Below, piece after piece: positions 8,365 to 17,144 of a stretch of DNA of 64,000 nucleotides. Both the position numbers and the translations under genes were made by a program. The notes beneath the pieces were generated by a model. The model searched no databases. It had not been told where the DNA came from and saw only the letters and a program-made list of their open reading frames with translations. Positions within the stretch are counted from its first letter, which is position 1, and each line of letters opens with the position of its first letter. The stretch is from Saccharibacillus soli. Lineage in GTDB: Bacteria > Bacillota > Bacilli > Paenibacillales > Paenibacillaceae. Location of the stretch: contig NIOB01000008.1 in assembly GCA_002189105.1 (NCBI GenBank), positions 1 to 64,000 of the forward strand. Direction: 5' to 3'.

Positions 8365-9603
8365 TCAGCGAATCATAATGCGTCCGGTTCCTTCACATGT
8401 GGTACAGGTCTCATAAAACAATCCGGCGCCGCTCTCTCTGACCTTCTTGCGGGTAATCTCCAGCAGCCCAAGCTTCGTCCATCCCACAATATGTGACTGG
8501 GTTCGGTCCCGTCCGAGCCGTTCTTCCAGACGCTTGAGTACCCGGTCACGATTCCCTTCTTCCTGCATATCAATGAAGTCCACGATGACAATCCCGCCTA
8601 CGTCCCGGAGTCGAAGCAGACGTGCGATCTCTTCGGCCGCTTCCAGATTCGTATCGGTCACGGTCGTCTCCAGGCTATGATCCGCTCCCGTAAACTTGCC
8701 GGTGTTAACGTCCACCACGGTCAAAGCCTCGGTCTGATCCCAGACGAGATACCCTCCACCTGGCAGCCAGATTTTACGCCCGAAGTCCCGATGCAGCTGA
8801 CGTTCAATCGCATAAGCTTCAAACAGCGGCGTAGCGTCGTGATGCAGATGAACACGCGGCTGTACATCCGGTACGACCCGCTCCAGATAAGCCATCGTGC
8901 TCGCCTGTTGAGCGGCTTCATCCAGAATCAATTCATCCGCCGCAGGATCAAAGACGTCTCGAATCATTCGCTGGGCAAGATCCAGATCCCGATAAAGTTC
9001 ATCAGGCGCCTGCGCCTGTTCCGAGGATTGTCTGATGTTCTCCCACTGCTGCCTGAGCCGCTTGAGATCCTCTTCCAGAGACTCTCCCTGTTCACCGCTG
9101 GCTACCGTACGCAGGATCAGTCCTTCACCGGCGCGGCGCATGCGTTCACCCAGCATCTTCAAGCGAATCCGTTCGGCTTCTGGCTCAACCTTCCTGGAGA
9201 CCGCTACATAATCCGCTTCCGGCATATAGACGATATATCGACCAGGCAGCGAATAACGCATGGTCACCCGCGCCCCTTTCCCTCCAAACGGCTCTTTCGT
9301 AATCTGCACCAGTACCTGCTGGCCTCTGCGTGCAATCTGTTCGATCGAAGGCTTGGGCTTGAGAGACTTCTCGGGATGAACCGGGAGCATATCATCAATA
9401 TATAAAAAAGCGTTTTTCTTGAGTCCAATGTCCACGAACGCCGCCTGCATACCTGGCAGTACGTTTACGATTCGTCCTTTATAAAAACTTCCGGCTACGC
9501 CGTACTCCCGCACGCGTTCTGCCGCAAATTCGATCAGCCGCCCATTTTCAAGCAGCGCCGTCTGGGTCCATTCCGGTTCGCTATGCACAACCAATTGTTT
9601 CAT
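8365..9603 (-). CDS. rng: Ribonuclease G/E family protein
   Basis: This 412-residue endoribonuclease is a short RNase G-like enzyme acting in RNA maturation or decay. An S1 RNA-binding domain lies near the N-terminus (about 36-120). The catalytic metal-binding aspartates are present in VVDVNTGKFTG and IVIVDFIDM. The C-terminal zinc-link CTTCEGTGR supplies the two cysteines used for dimer or tetramer formation. There is no RNase E-type scaffold tail. The length is somewhat under the roughly 490 residues of E. coli RNase G. The gene is positioned between minD and rplU, as in other Bacillales that have it. Confidence 0.92.
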   Translation of the reverse strand: MKQLVVHSEPEWTQTALLENGRLIEFAAERVREYGVAGSFYKGRIVNVLPGMQAAFVDIGLKKNAFLYIDDMLPVHPEKSLKPKPSIEQIARRGQQVLVQITKEPFGGKGARVTMRYSLPGRYIVYMPEADYVAVSRKVEPEAERIRLKMLGERMRRAGEGLILRTVASGEQGESLEEDLKRLRQQWENIRQSSEQAQAPDELYRDLDLAQRMIRDVFDPAADELILDEAAQQASTMAYLERVVPDVQPRVHLHHDATPLFEAYAIERQLHRDFGRKIWLPGGGYLVWDQTEALTVVDVNTGKFTGADHSLETTVTDTNLEAAEEIARLLRLRDVGGIVIVDFIDMQEEGNRDRVLKRLEERLGRDRTQSHIVGWTKLGLLEITRKKVRESGAGLFYETCTTCEGTGRIMIR

Positions 9604-9717
9604 GCGTCACCTCTTGCAGACTTTGATCTCGATCTCCCGCTGCTTTTCTGCGTGCAGCTTCTATTTCACTAGACGCGTTCCATCCTTCAAAAGTTTCGCC
9701 CGCTCGCTGGGTGCAGC

Positions 9718-9752
9718 AAAAAGGCCCTCCGTCATCCACGACGAAGGACCTT
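9718..9752 (-). terminator. Intrinsic terminator after minD
   Basis: A 13-bp stem with G-U pairs (AAGGTCCTTCGTC with GACGGAGGGCCTT) is followed by TTTTTGC on the minus strand, starting 8 nt past the minD stop. Confidence 0.85.
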
Positions 9753-9760
9753 GCTTGCAT

Positions 9761-10561
9761 TTATGATTTACCGCCGCCAAAAATTTTACGAAACAAATTA
9801 AAGCGACCTTTCTTCTCGTCGAGCTGCATCAGCGGAACCGTATCCCCCTGAATACGACGAGCGATATTCCGATACGCAATAGAAGCCTTGGAATCCGGGT
9901 TCATGACTGTTGGTTCGCCGGTATTCGCCGCTTTGATGACCATCTCATCATCCGGCACGATGCCAAGCAGATCGATGTTCAGTACCTGAAGCACTTCATC
10001 CACGTCAAGCATCTCGCCGGCTTTGACCATGTTCGGACGAATCCGGTTGACGACCAGCTTCGGCGAACCGATATGCGAGCCTTCCAGCAGTCCGATGACC
10101 CGGTCGGCGTCGCGCACGGCTGCGTTCTCTGGCGTCGTCACCACGATCGCTTGATCGGCGCCCGCAATCGCGTTCTTGAAGCCCTGTTCGATGCCCGCCG
10201 GGCAGTCGATCAGTACATATTGAAACTCATTTTTCAATTCGAGAATGATGTCGCGGATCTGTTCCGGCGACACGGCGTTTTTGTCTTTGGTCTGCGCGGC
10301 CGGAAGCATATATAACTCCTCGAAGCGTTTATCTTTGACCAGCGCCTGATGCAGGCGGCAGCGTCCGTCGGCCACGTCGCAAATATCATAAATGATCCGG
10401 TTCTCCAGCCCCATGACGACATCCAGATTCCGCAGGCCGATGTCCGTATCGACCAGGCAGACCTTTTTGCCGAGCAGTGCCAGCGCCGTTCCGATATTGG
10501 CCGTGGTCGTCGTCTTGCCGACGCCGCCTTTTCCCGAAGTGACGACTATAGCCTCTCCCAT
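9761..10561 (-). CDS. minD: Septum site-determining ATPase MinD
   Basis: This 266-residue ParA/MinD-type ATPase recruits MinC to the membrane to block division away from midcell. The deviant Walker A motif KGGVGKTT (about 11-18), the ATPase block DTDIGLRNLDVVMGLENR and DCPAGIEQGF are present. The C-terminal KKGRFNLFRKIFGGGKS is the expected amphipathic membrane-targeting helix. It follows minC by 3 nt. Confidence 0.97.
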   Translation of the reverse strand: MGEAIVVTSGKGGVGKTTTTANIGTALALLGKKVCLVDTDIGLRNLDVVMGLENRIIYDICDVADGRCRLHQALVKDKRFEELYMLPAAQTKDKNAVSPEQIRDIILELKNEFQYVLIDCPAGIEQGFKNAIAGADQAIVVTTPENAAVRDADRVIGLLEGSHIGSPKLVVNRIRPNMVKAGEMLDVDEVLQVLNIDLLGIVPDDEMVIKAANTGEPTVMNPDSKASIAYRNIARRIQGDTVPLMQLDEKKGRFNLFRKIFGGGKS

Positions 10562-10564
10562 CCT

Positions 10565-11254
10565 CTACACTCCTTTGAACACATTCAGATCCCGGCGCAG
10601 CCGGGCGATATTCGCCATCTTGTCCACCTGCATCTGCCCATCTTGGAGATAGGCAAATTCCATCTGCGTCTCATGCGGATGGGAGCTGGCTTCTTCATCA
10701 CTGTCGGGCGGACGGCTGATGACTTCCGCAATCCGCAGCTGCGTCGGTGCGAGATACGAAGCGCCTACAATCGCAAGCTCGCTGCCTTCCGATCCGGCAT
10801 GAGCCATTCCGCGCAGTGCTCCAAGAATGTAGATGTCTCCCGTGCATACGATTGAACCACCCGGATTGACATCTCCCAGAAACAGCAGATTGCCGTCATG
10901 CCTTAGCACCTGCCCGGAACGAACCATACCGCTGATCGTCGTAATCGGCGTTCGCAGCACCCCGTTCTCGCGCGACTCCGCCGCCTTGGCAGCTCCTTCA
11001 ATCGAACGTACAAGCAGATTGCGCTTACCGCGCAGCACGTCGAGAATCTGCAATTTCTGTTCGTCCGACAGTTCCCGACTGCCGTAACGGACATCGATCG
11101 AGACAAGTGGGCCGCTCAAGATCGCCTGATGGCTGTTCTCCAGCATTTCCGTCAGCTCGGTCAACAGTTCATCGAAGTCGCAGTGTTCGTCCAGCCGGAA
11201 TACGAGTCCGTCCTTGATTCCCTTGATTGTAATAAGTTTACGTTTGATGGACAT
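10565..11254 (-). CDS. minC: Septum site-determining protein MinC
   Basis: MinC inhibits FtsZ ring assembly and is carried by MinD. The 229-residue product has an N-terminal MinC_N fold (about 1-100) and a C-terminal beta-helix domain (about 105-205) with the RSGQ motif that contacts MinD and the repeated glycine pattern GDVNPGGSIVCTGDIYILG. GGGGGAG lies 8 nt upstream of the ATG. It is translationally close to minD and is part of the mre-min cluster. Confidence 0.94.
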   Translation of the reverse strand: MSIKRKLITIKGIKDGLVFRLDEHCDFDELLTELTEMLENSHQAILSGPLVSIDVRYGSRELSDEQKLQILDVLRGKRNLLVRSIEGAAKAAESRENGVLRTPITTISGMVRSGQVLRHDGNLLFLGDVNPGGSIVCTGDIYILGALRGMAHAGSEGSELAIVGASYLAPTQLRIAEVISRPPDSDEEASSHPHETQMEFAYLQDGQMQVDKMANIARLRRDLNVFKGV

Positions 11255-11335
11255 CTCCCCCGCTCCCCCTTCGACTGACTCTTTTCGAGACGAAGGTTCC
11301 TTTCTCCTGCACGAGCTCGATAAAAGTTGCTGCCG

Positions 11336-11866
11336 CTATTCCTTCTCGCTCTTTTTTGGACGCAGCGGCATCTTGTCGAATTGACGGCGAATCGGCACGT
11401 AAATGATTAAAGCAAATATGCCCCGGAACAATAGATCAGGAATAATGTATTGGATCAGTGCCCAATTGTACGGCAGCTCATTAAACTTGAATACCGTATA
11501 GATGCCAAACAGCATACTGTCCATCATAAAGCTGCCAATCATGACGACGCCGAATATTACCGGAAGCGGCGCTTTGGGAAGCTGGAAGATCAACCCCAGC
11601 ACATAAGCGGTGAAGCCCATCGTGAATGAATATGGCCCCAGCATCGCACCATAATAGACGACGTCATGCAGCATCCCGAAGACCGCACCCAGAATCATAC
11701 CTGCATAGCGATGACGATAGACGGCAACGAACAAAATGCAGACAAAGACCAGATTCGGCATCAAGTGAGGGGCCCAGGACTTCGGCATAAACCACGGCAG
11801 TACGCTGCCTTCAAACAGGAACAGCACGAACAACAGCAGGACAAGAACCTGTTTGCGCCACGTCAT
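11336..11866 (-). CDS. mreD: Rod shape-determining protein MreD
   Basis: This 176-residue integral membrane protein has five or six hydrophobic segments and a basic C-terminus. It is part of the rod-complex that couples MreB filaments to peptidoglycan synthesis. Identification rests on hydropathy, length and its position just behind mreC, whose stop it overlaps by 4 nt. Confidence 0.9.
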   Translation of the reverse strand: MTWRKQVLVLLLFVLFLFEGSVLPWFMPKSWAPHLMPNLVFVCILFVAVYRHRYAGMILGAVFGMLHDVVYYGAMLGPYSFTMGFTAYVLGLIFQLPKAPLPVIFGVVMIGSFMMDSMLFGIYTVFKFNELPYNWALIQYIIPDLLFRGIFALIIYVPIRRQFDKMPLRPKKSEKE

Positions 11867-12768
11867 GGCGTACCGTCTCCCGTCTCAGTTGACGGAGCGG
11901 CACCTGGAATGACCACGAATAATCCGCCCCATTCCTGGAAGTCGGCGGTTGGCCGGATTTTAGCCGTCCAGGTCAGACCAAATTTACTCTTTTCTACAAC
12001 CTGCACGATACCCAGCACGATACCTGACGGAAACACGCCGCCGCTGCCAGAGCTGACGATCTTGTCTCCATATTTAATGGCTGTTTTCGGATTGTCATTT
12101 TTGATACCGGTCATGAGCAGGCGATTCTCGGTCTTGTCATAACTCTCGACAACACCAAATGAACCCGGTTTGGTGTCTGCGGTCGCGGCAATCGCGTAGC
12201 TGTCCGGTGAAGTCTGACTGAGCGAAGTAATCAGCTGCACCGTTGAAGTATAGTCGGTCATCGTGCTAATCACCCCAACCATACCTTCCGTGCTGGTCAC
12301 CGCCATACCAGCTTTGACGCCGTCTTTGGCGCCGACGTCGATGTTGACCGTAGGATTGTTGACGTCTTCGTTCACAGAAACGACTTGAGCGAATCGGTAG
12401 TGCTTGCTCGAGTTCATTTGTTGAGTCTTCGTGAAATCAAGATCTTTTTTCAAACTTTCGTTTCTAGCCTTTTCGATGTGGTAATCCACCTGGTCACGTT
12501 CAAGCTGCGCTACCTTGATTCTCAGCCGATCGTTCTCGGCGTATACGTCGCCCAATTCCGAGATGTCCTTAAAGAATCCCGACACCGCCGAAGCCGGCTT
12601 GTTCACCACGCGCTGGGTGAAGCCGACCGTGTCTTTCACAAATTTCTCGGGCCAGGTCAGGCCGACCCGGTCGCCGAGTGTCACCCCCATGAGGGCGATG
12701 AACAAGACGAGCACAATCAGCAAAATAAATAATTTTCGATTGCCAAGCATCCTAAACAGTGCGAACAC
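11863..12768 (-). CDS. mreC: Rod shape-determining protein MreC
   Basis: This 301-residue protein has an N-terminal membrane anchor (about 12-32), a coiled-coil stretch (about 70-115) and the beta-rich extracytoplasmic MreC domain (about 125-285). It links MreB to the wall-synthesis enzymes PBP2 and RodA. It lies 46 nt behind mreB and overlaps mreD by 4 nt. Confidence 0.94.
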   Translation of the reverse strand: MFALFRMLGNRKLFILLIVLVLFIALMGVTLGDRVGLTWPEKFVKDTVGFTQRVVNKPASAVSGFFKDISELGDVYAENDRLRIKVAQLERDQVDYHIEKARNESLKKDLDFTKTQQMNSSKHYRFAQVVSVNEDVNNPTVNIDVGAKDGVKAGMAVTSTEGMVGVISTMTDYTSTVQLITSLSQTSPDSYAIAATADTKPGSFGVVESYDKTENRLLMTGIKNDNPKTAIKYGDKIVSSGSGGVFPSGIVLGIVQVVEKSKFGLTWTAKIRPTADFQEWGGLFVVIPGAAPSTETGDGTP

Positions 12769-12814
12769 CTTCTAACCTTGCTGAATTAACCGTAAGCATG
12801 ATTCGCCTCCGGTC

Positions 12815-13846
12815 TTAGCGCTTCGAGCGTGCCGAGCTATTGCCGCCGCGCCCTTTAAACAGGTGAATGTTATCCAGCGCACGTCCTGTACCGATTGCTA
12901 CGCAGTCCAGCGGATTGTCCGCTACGATTACCGGCATGCCTGTCTCACCTGCAAGCAGTTTGTCCAGGTTGCGCAGCAGTGCGCCGCCGCCTGTCAGTAC
13001 GATGCCGCGGTCCATGATGTCGGCAGCCAGCTCCGGCGGGCATTTTTCCAACGTGACTTTGACCGCTTCGACGATGGAACTTACCGTGTCGGCCAGCGCT
13101 TCAGCAATCTCATGCGAAGTGATGGAGATTGTCTTAGGCAGACCGCTCACCAGGTCACGTCCCCGAATCTCAATCGTTTCTGGAGTTTCAAGCTGGATGG
13201 CCGAACCAATCTCCATCTTGAGCATCTCCGATGTGCGTTCACCAATCATCAGGTTATACTGACGTTTGACGTACTGCATGATCGCTTCGTCCATCTCGTC
13301 GCCTGCTACACGAACCGAACGTGCCGTTACAATCCCGCCCAGCGAGATCACGGCAACTTCGGTTGTACCGCCGCCGATGTCCACGACCATGCTGCCGGTT
13401 GGTTCCCATACCGGAAGATCGGCGCCAATTGCTGCCGCAAACGGTTCTTCAATGGTATACGCCTCACGTGCACCCGCCTGCTTGGTTGCATCTTCAACCG
13501 CACGCTGTTCAACGGCGGTAATGCCGGAAGGAACGCAGACCATCACGTTAGGATGACGCTGGAACATGGAGCGCTTCTTCTGGGCCTGGTTGATGAAGTA
13601 TTTAATCATCGTTGCGGTCGTATCGAAGTCAGCGATGACGCCATCCTTCATTGGACGAATGGCACGGATGTTGCCTGGTGTACGCCCGATCATTTTCTTC
13701 GCGTCTTCTCCGACGGCTTCGATCGTTTTGGTATCTGTACGCAGTGCCACTACGGAAGGTTCTCGAACCACAATGCCTTTGCCTCGTACATATACCAGCG
13801 TGTTTGCCGTGCCCAAATCGATTCCCAGATCTTTATTGCCCATCAT
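12815..13846 (-). CDS. mreB: Rod shape-determining actin homologue MreB
   Basis: This 343-residue bacterial actin forms membrane-bound filaments that direct lateral wall growth. The phosphate-1 loop [13 protein letters not shown], the phosphate-2 loop [14 protein letters not shown] and the [10 protein letters not shown] adenosine motif are intact. GGGAGTT precedes two adjacent ATG codons. It heads mreBCD, with radC 61 nt upstream. Confidence 0.98.
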   Translation of the reverse strand: MMGNKDLGIDLGTANTLVYVRGKGIVVREPSVVALRTDTKTIEAVGEDAKKMIGRTPGNIRAIRPMKDGVIADFDTTATMIKYFINQAQKKRSMFQRHPNVMVCVPSGITAVEQRAVEDATKQAGAREAYTIEEPFAAAIGADLPVWEPTGSMVVDIGGGTTEVAVISLGGIVTARSVRVAGDEMDEAIMQYVKRQYNLMIGERTSEMLKMEIGSAIQLETPETIEIRGRDLVSGLPKTISITSHEIAEALADTVSSIVEAVKVTLEKCPPELAADIMDRGIVLTGGGALLRNLDKLLAGETGMPVIVADNPLDCVAIGTGRALDNIHLFKGRGGNSSARSKR

Positions 13847-13907
13847 TTTCGTTTAACTCCCTTTCTCGTTCAAGTGTCAATTTTCGTTGTTGTTCATTCA
13901 GGAGAAC

Positions 13908-14600
13908 CTACATCATCCCCTGCTCTTTGAGGCTGACAAAATGGCCGTCGCCTACAACGATATGATCCAGCACATCGATGCCGACGATTCGGCCTGCTTC
14001 TACCAATCGCTTCGTAATCGCAATGTCTTCCGGACTTGGAGCCGGGTCGCCACTTGGATGGTTATGAGCGCACACGATCGAAGCGCTGCCGTATTTGATC
14101 GCAGCACGAAAGACTTCGCGCGGATGCACGATCGACGCGTTAAGGCTGCCGATGGACAGCGTTTCCTGCGCGACCACCTGATTTTTCGTATTTAGAAAAA
14201 GACAGACAAAATGTTCTTTTTGAAGGTATCTCAGCTGTTCGGCCAGCAGCTCCGCTGCATCACGAGGCGTACGAATGACGACGCGATCGCCTATCCGCGA
14301 AACTGCCATGCGTCTGCCCAGCTCAATGGCTGCTTTCAACTGCACCGCCTTCGCAGGTCCAATGCCGTTGATACCGACCAATTCTTCAATCTCCATGTCA
14401 GCCAGCTTGCGCAGACTGCCCGTCTGACCCAGGATACGCTGGGCTACCGTAAGCGCCGACTCCCGACGTGTGCCGGTTACCAGTAAAATAGCCAGCAGTT
14501 CGGCGTGGCTTAACGCTCCAGCTCCGCTGCGCAGCATCCGCTCTCTCGGCCGTTCCTCGTACGGAAGGTCCCGGAGCATAATTGTATTTGTCGTTTCCAT
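13908..14600 (-). CDS. radC: RadC family (JAMM/MPN) protein
   Basis: This 230-residue protein has an N-terminal helix-hairpin-helix segment (GINGIGPAKAVQLKAA) and the C-terminal JAMM metalloprotein motif HNHPSGDPAPSPED. The family was named for DNA repair, but that role is disputed and the true function is unknown. It lies between maf and mreB as in B. subtilis (ysxA). Confidence 0.94.
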   Translation of the reverse strand: METTNTIMLRDLPYEERPRERMLRSGAGALSHAELLAILLVTGTRRESALTVAQRILGQTGSLRKLADMEIEELVGINGIGPAKAVQLKAAIELGRRMAVSRIGDRVVIRTPRDAAELLAEQLRYLQKEHFVCLFLNTKNQVVAQETLSIGSLNASIVHPREVFRAAIKYGSASIVCAHNHPSGDPAPSPEDIAITKRLVEAGRIVGIDVLDHIVVGDGHFVSLKEQGMM

Positions 14601-14726
14601 GTGCAGTCTTCCCTTCGTAATCGGGGAGCCGCTTCATTGTTCAACTTGTGTATATCGATCATGGCAGGACCGGAACCTGGGCTTGTCTTACGCATCATGC
14701 GGCAGTACCGAATTTGTCCCTTTTAA

Positions 14727-14754
14727 ACAATACCAGCTTAAAGCGGCTTGTCAA
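14727..14754 (-). promoter_or_regulatory. Candidate promoter of radC-mreBCD
   Basis: A consensus TTGACA (14749-14754) and TATTGT (14727-14732) are separated by 16 nt on the minus strand, about 130 nt upstream of radC. Confidence 0.5.
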
Positions 14755-14824
14755 CCTGCGCCTCACCGCGTTCTTACGGCCTTGGATGCTCTCTCAAGCT
14801 TCCGGTGGCTATGTAACATCGCTC

Positions 14825-14833
14825 ATTATATCA
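14825..14833 (-). promoter_or_regulatory. Candidate extended -10 promoter upstream of radC
   Basis: The minus strand reads TGATATAAT, a perfect extended -10 element, but no convincing -35 box lies at 16-18 nt. It is a second possible start for radC-mreBCD. Confidence 0.35.
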
Positions 14834-14884
14834 CGCCCGGCTTCCGCAATCGAGTCCATGCTGCTGCGAGGTCTGCCTGGAACT

Positions 14885-15493
14885 TCAAGCCAGCGTCTTC
14901 ACGCCCAGACGTGCCAGCATCGTATACAGCAGCGCCAGAGGCAGACCGACGATGGCATGATAATCCCCTTCGATCCGTTCGACGAATACGGCTCCGAGTC
15001 CCTGTACCGCATAAGATCCAGCCTTATCCATCGGCTCTCCCGTTGCGACATAAGCAGCGATCTCCGTTTCGGCAATCGGTCTCATCGTGACATCGGCACG
15101 GCTGTATCCTACCAGCGTTCGCTCCGGATGTTCGGGGTGCTGGATACAAGCCAAACCCGTATAAACTTGATGTCGGCGTCCCGATAGAAGACGAAGCATC
15201 GCTGCCGCTTCTTCGGCGTCTGCCGGCTTGCCCAGCACCTGACCTTCCAGCACGACGATCGTATCGCTCCCGATCACGATAGCACCCTCGGATTCCCGGT
15301 CATCAATCACCACTCTGGCTTTGCGCAGTGCCAGCTCGGTTACGATCTTCTCCGGCTCCCAGTCCTCGGGTGTGCGCTCATCAGCATCACTTGGCCGGAC
15401 ATCAAAGGGCAGATTTAATAGAGATAATAGCTCACGTCTGCGCGGCGAGCCGGAAGCGAGGATCAGCAGCGGTTCGTGTTGATTCATTCTCAT
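14885..15493 (-). CDS. maf: Maf family nucleoside triphosphate pyrophosphatase
   Basis: This 202-residue enzyme hydrolyses noncanonical or modified NTPs (dTTP/UTP class) and in B. subtilis is linked to septum inhibition. The family start ILASGSPRRRELLSLL and the GSDTIVVLEGQVLGKP segment are clear. GAAGGAGGAAC lies directly upstream of two closely spaced ATG codons (15493 and 15487); the downstream one has the better spacing. Its start is overlapped by the end of a small upstream gene. Confidence 0.94.
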   Translation of the reverse strand: MRMNQHEPLLILASGSPRRRELLSLLNLPFDVRPSDADERTPEDWEPEKIVTELALRKARVVIDDRESEGAIVIGSDTIVVLEGQVLGKPADAEEAAAMLRLLSGRRHQVYTGLACIQHPEHPERTLVGYSRADVTMRPIAETEIAAYVATGEPMDKAGSYAVQGLGAVFVERIEGDYHAIVGLPLALLYTMLARLGVKTLA

Positions 15494-15635
15494 GTTCCTC
15501 CTTCAAAAAGACATCGTTGAACCAAAGTCCGAACGATGCCCGCCAAAATAACACTTCCCCATTATAATTGAACGCTACCTGCGGCTCAAGCTTGCCTGTA
15601 TCGCCTTCAGATAGACGCTGCTTCAGAACATTCAC
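15432..15635 (-). CDS. Small hypothetical protein overlapping maf
   Basis: This frame encodes 67 residues from a GTG preceded at nine nt by a strong AAGGAG. The composition (MNVLKQRLSEGDTGKLEPQ at the start, an aromatic-rich middle, a charged end) is protein-like with no membrane helix. I do not recognise a family. It ends 62 nt inside maf in another frame, so it may work as a translational leader for maf, or the tail may be incidental. It lies directly behind a hairpin that ends the murC transcript. Confidence 0.4.
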   Translation of the reverse strand: MNVLKQRLSEGDTGKLEPQVAFNYNGEVLFWRASFGLWFNDVFLKEEHENESTRTAADPRFRLAAQT

Positions 15636-15652
15636 CCTGCGATTCTCCTTCG

Positions 15653-15696
15653 TAATAAAGAAGCCTCCCCTTGCACGCAGGCATAGGGAAGGCTTC
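15653..15696 (-). terminator. Terminator or attenuator between murC and the small gene/maf
   Basis: A 12-bp stem (GAAGCCTTCCCT with AGGGGAGGCTTC, one G-U pair) and a 13-nt loop are followed on the minus strand by TTTATT. Only about 20 nt separate it from the next start codon, leaving no room for a promoter downstream. Confidence 0.7.
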
Positions 15697-15756
15697 CAAA
15701 CATAAGGAGCTGCAATGAAGGCGAGTGGATAATAAAACTAAGGGCAGACAGCCGGA

Positions 15757-17136
15757 TCAGTGTGTTCGGCTTTTCCAATCTGCGGCGAGCGCATGCGAGA
15801 CTTTCCAGATGTCGCCAGCTCCCATCGTAATGACCAGATCACCACTGGTGATGCGACCGGTCAGGTCGGCCAGCACCTCTTCCTTGGTCGCCAGATAACG
15901 CGTATTCGGGTTGCTGTTCTGCTTAATCAGTTCGGTAAGCGAAGAAGAGTGTACCCCTTCGATCGGCTCCTCACCGGCCGGTGAATAGATGTCTACGATG
16001 ATGGCTTCATCCGCATCCGTGAAAGCGCGGCTGAACGCATCCAGCAGGAAGAAGGTACGCGTGTAACGCTGCGGCTGGAATACCGCCACAATTCGCTTAC
16101 CCGTGGACTTCGCTGCACGCAGTGTCGCTTCAATCTCCGTTGGATGGTGGGCGTAATCATCCACGACCAGCACGTCAGCCGTATCCGCCAGCACCTGGAA
16201 GCGGCGCTTGGCTCCATTGAACTTGGACAGTCCAGCTGCGGCTTCTTCAAACGGAATCCCGGCCTTCAGACAAGCGATCAGTGCAGCCGTTGCATTGTAG
16301 GCGTTGTATTTGCCCGGTACAAACAATTCCACCTGACCCAATTCGCGGCCCTCGGCGCTGATCGTAAACGACGAACGGCGGTCGCCCAGCTCCAGATTGG
16401 AAATCCGATAATCGACGTCTTCGCCCATTCCGTATGTAACGAGACGGACATTCAGCTTGGGCATCAGTTCCCGAAGATTTTCGTCATCGCCGCAGACAAT
16501 CGCACATCCGTCTTCACGAGTCTGATTCAGGAACTGTACATAAGCTTCCTTGATCTTCTCGAAGCTGCCTTCGTAATTCTCCAGATGGTCGGCTTCGATA
16601 TTGGTAACAATGCTGATATAAGGGTGGTACTGCAGGAATGTGCCATCGCTCTCGTCGGCTTCCGCAACGACATATTCGCTTTTACCCGCTTTGGCATTGG
16701 TGCCAAATCCGACGATCTCGCCGCCGATGATGTAAGTCGGGTCTACGCCGCATTCTTCCATGGCCAGCGCGGTCATCGACGAAGTGGTGGTCTTGCCATG
16801 CGCACCAGCCACCGCGATGCCCTTGCGTTCGTTCAACAGACGCGCAAGCATCTGCGAACGGTGCAGAGTGGGGATGCCCAAACGCTGCGCTTCCACTCGC
16901 TCTACGTTGTCTTCCGGAAGCGCTGTGGAATAAACCACCGTATCCGCTCCCTGTACATAAGCTGCATCATGTCCATAATGGATCTCTGCTCCGCCCTCTA
17001 CCAACCGTTTGGTCAGGCTTTGTTCGGCTACATCGGACCCCGTAATTTTATAACCCATTTCAAGCAGGACCCGAGCGATTGCGCTCATGCCGTAACCGCC
17101 GATGCCGATGAAATGGATGTGTTCCGTCTTGTTCAT
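15757..17136 (-). CDS. murC: UDP-N-acetylmuramate--L-alanine ligase
   Basis: MurC adds L-alanine to UDP-MurNAc, the first amino-acid step of peptidoglycan precursor synthesis. The Rossmann-like start HFIGIGGYGMSAIA, the ATP loop GAHGKTTTSS (about residue 110), the EADESDGTFL motif and DDYAHHPTEI are all present. The frame is open to a TTG at 17151, but the ATG at 17136 (459 residues) gives the conserved N-terminus and has a GGTTGGTG-type site upstream. It starts 8 nt after folC, so the two are probably cotranscribed. Confidence 0.96.
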   Translation of the reverse strand: MNKTEHIHFIGIGGYGMSAIARVLLEMGYKITGSDVAEQSLTKRLVEGGAEIHYGHDAAYVQGADTVVYSTALPEDNVERVEAQRLGIPTLHRSQMLARLLNERKGIAVAGAHGKTTTSSMTALAMEECGVDPTYIIGGEIVGFGTNAKAGKSEYVVAEADESDGTFLQYHPYISIVTNIEADHLENYEGSFEKIKEAYVQFLNQTREDGCAIVCGDDENLRELMPKLNVRLVTYGMGEDVDYRISNLELGDRRSSFTISAEGRELGQVELFVPGKYNAYNATAALIACLKAGIPFEEAAAGLSKFNGAKRRFQVLADTADVLVVDDYAHHPTEIEATLRAAKSTGKRIVAVFQPQRYTRTFFLLDAFSRAFTDADEAIIVDIYSPAGEEPIEGVHSSSLTELIKQNSNPNTRYLATKEEVLADLTGRITSGDLVITMGAGDIWKVSHALAADWKSRTH

Positions 17137-17144
17137 GTTATGTT

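Noticed and set aside
12863-13930. Long plus-strand reading frames opposite mreB
   Set aside because: mreB is certain and the antisense frames lack ribosome sites and protein-like composition.
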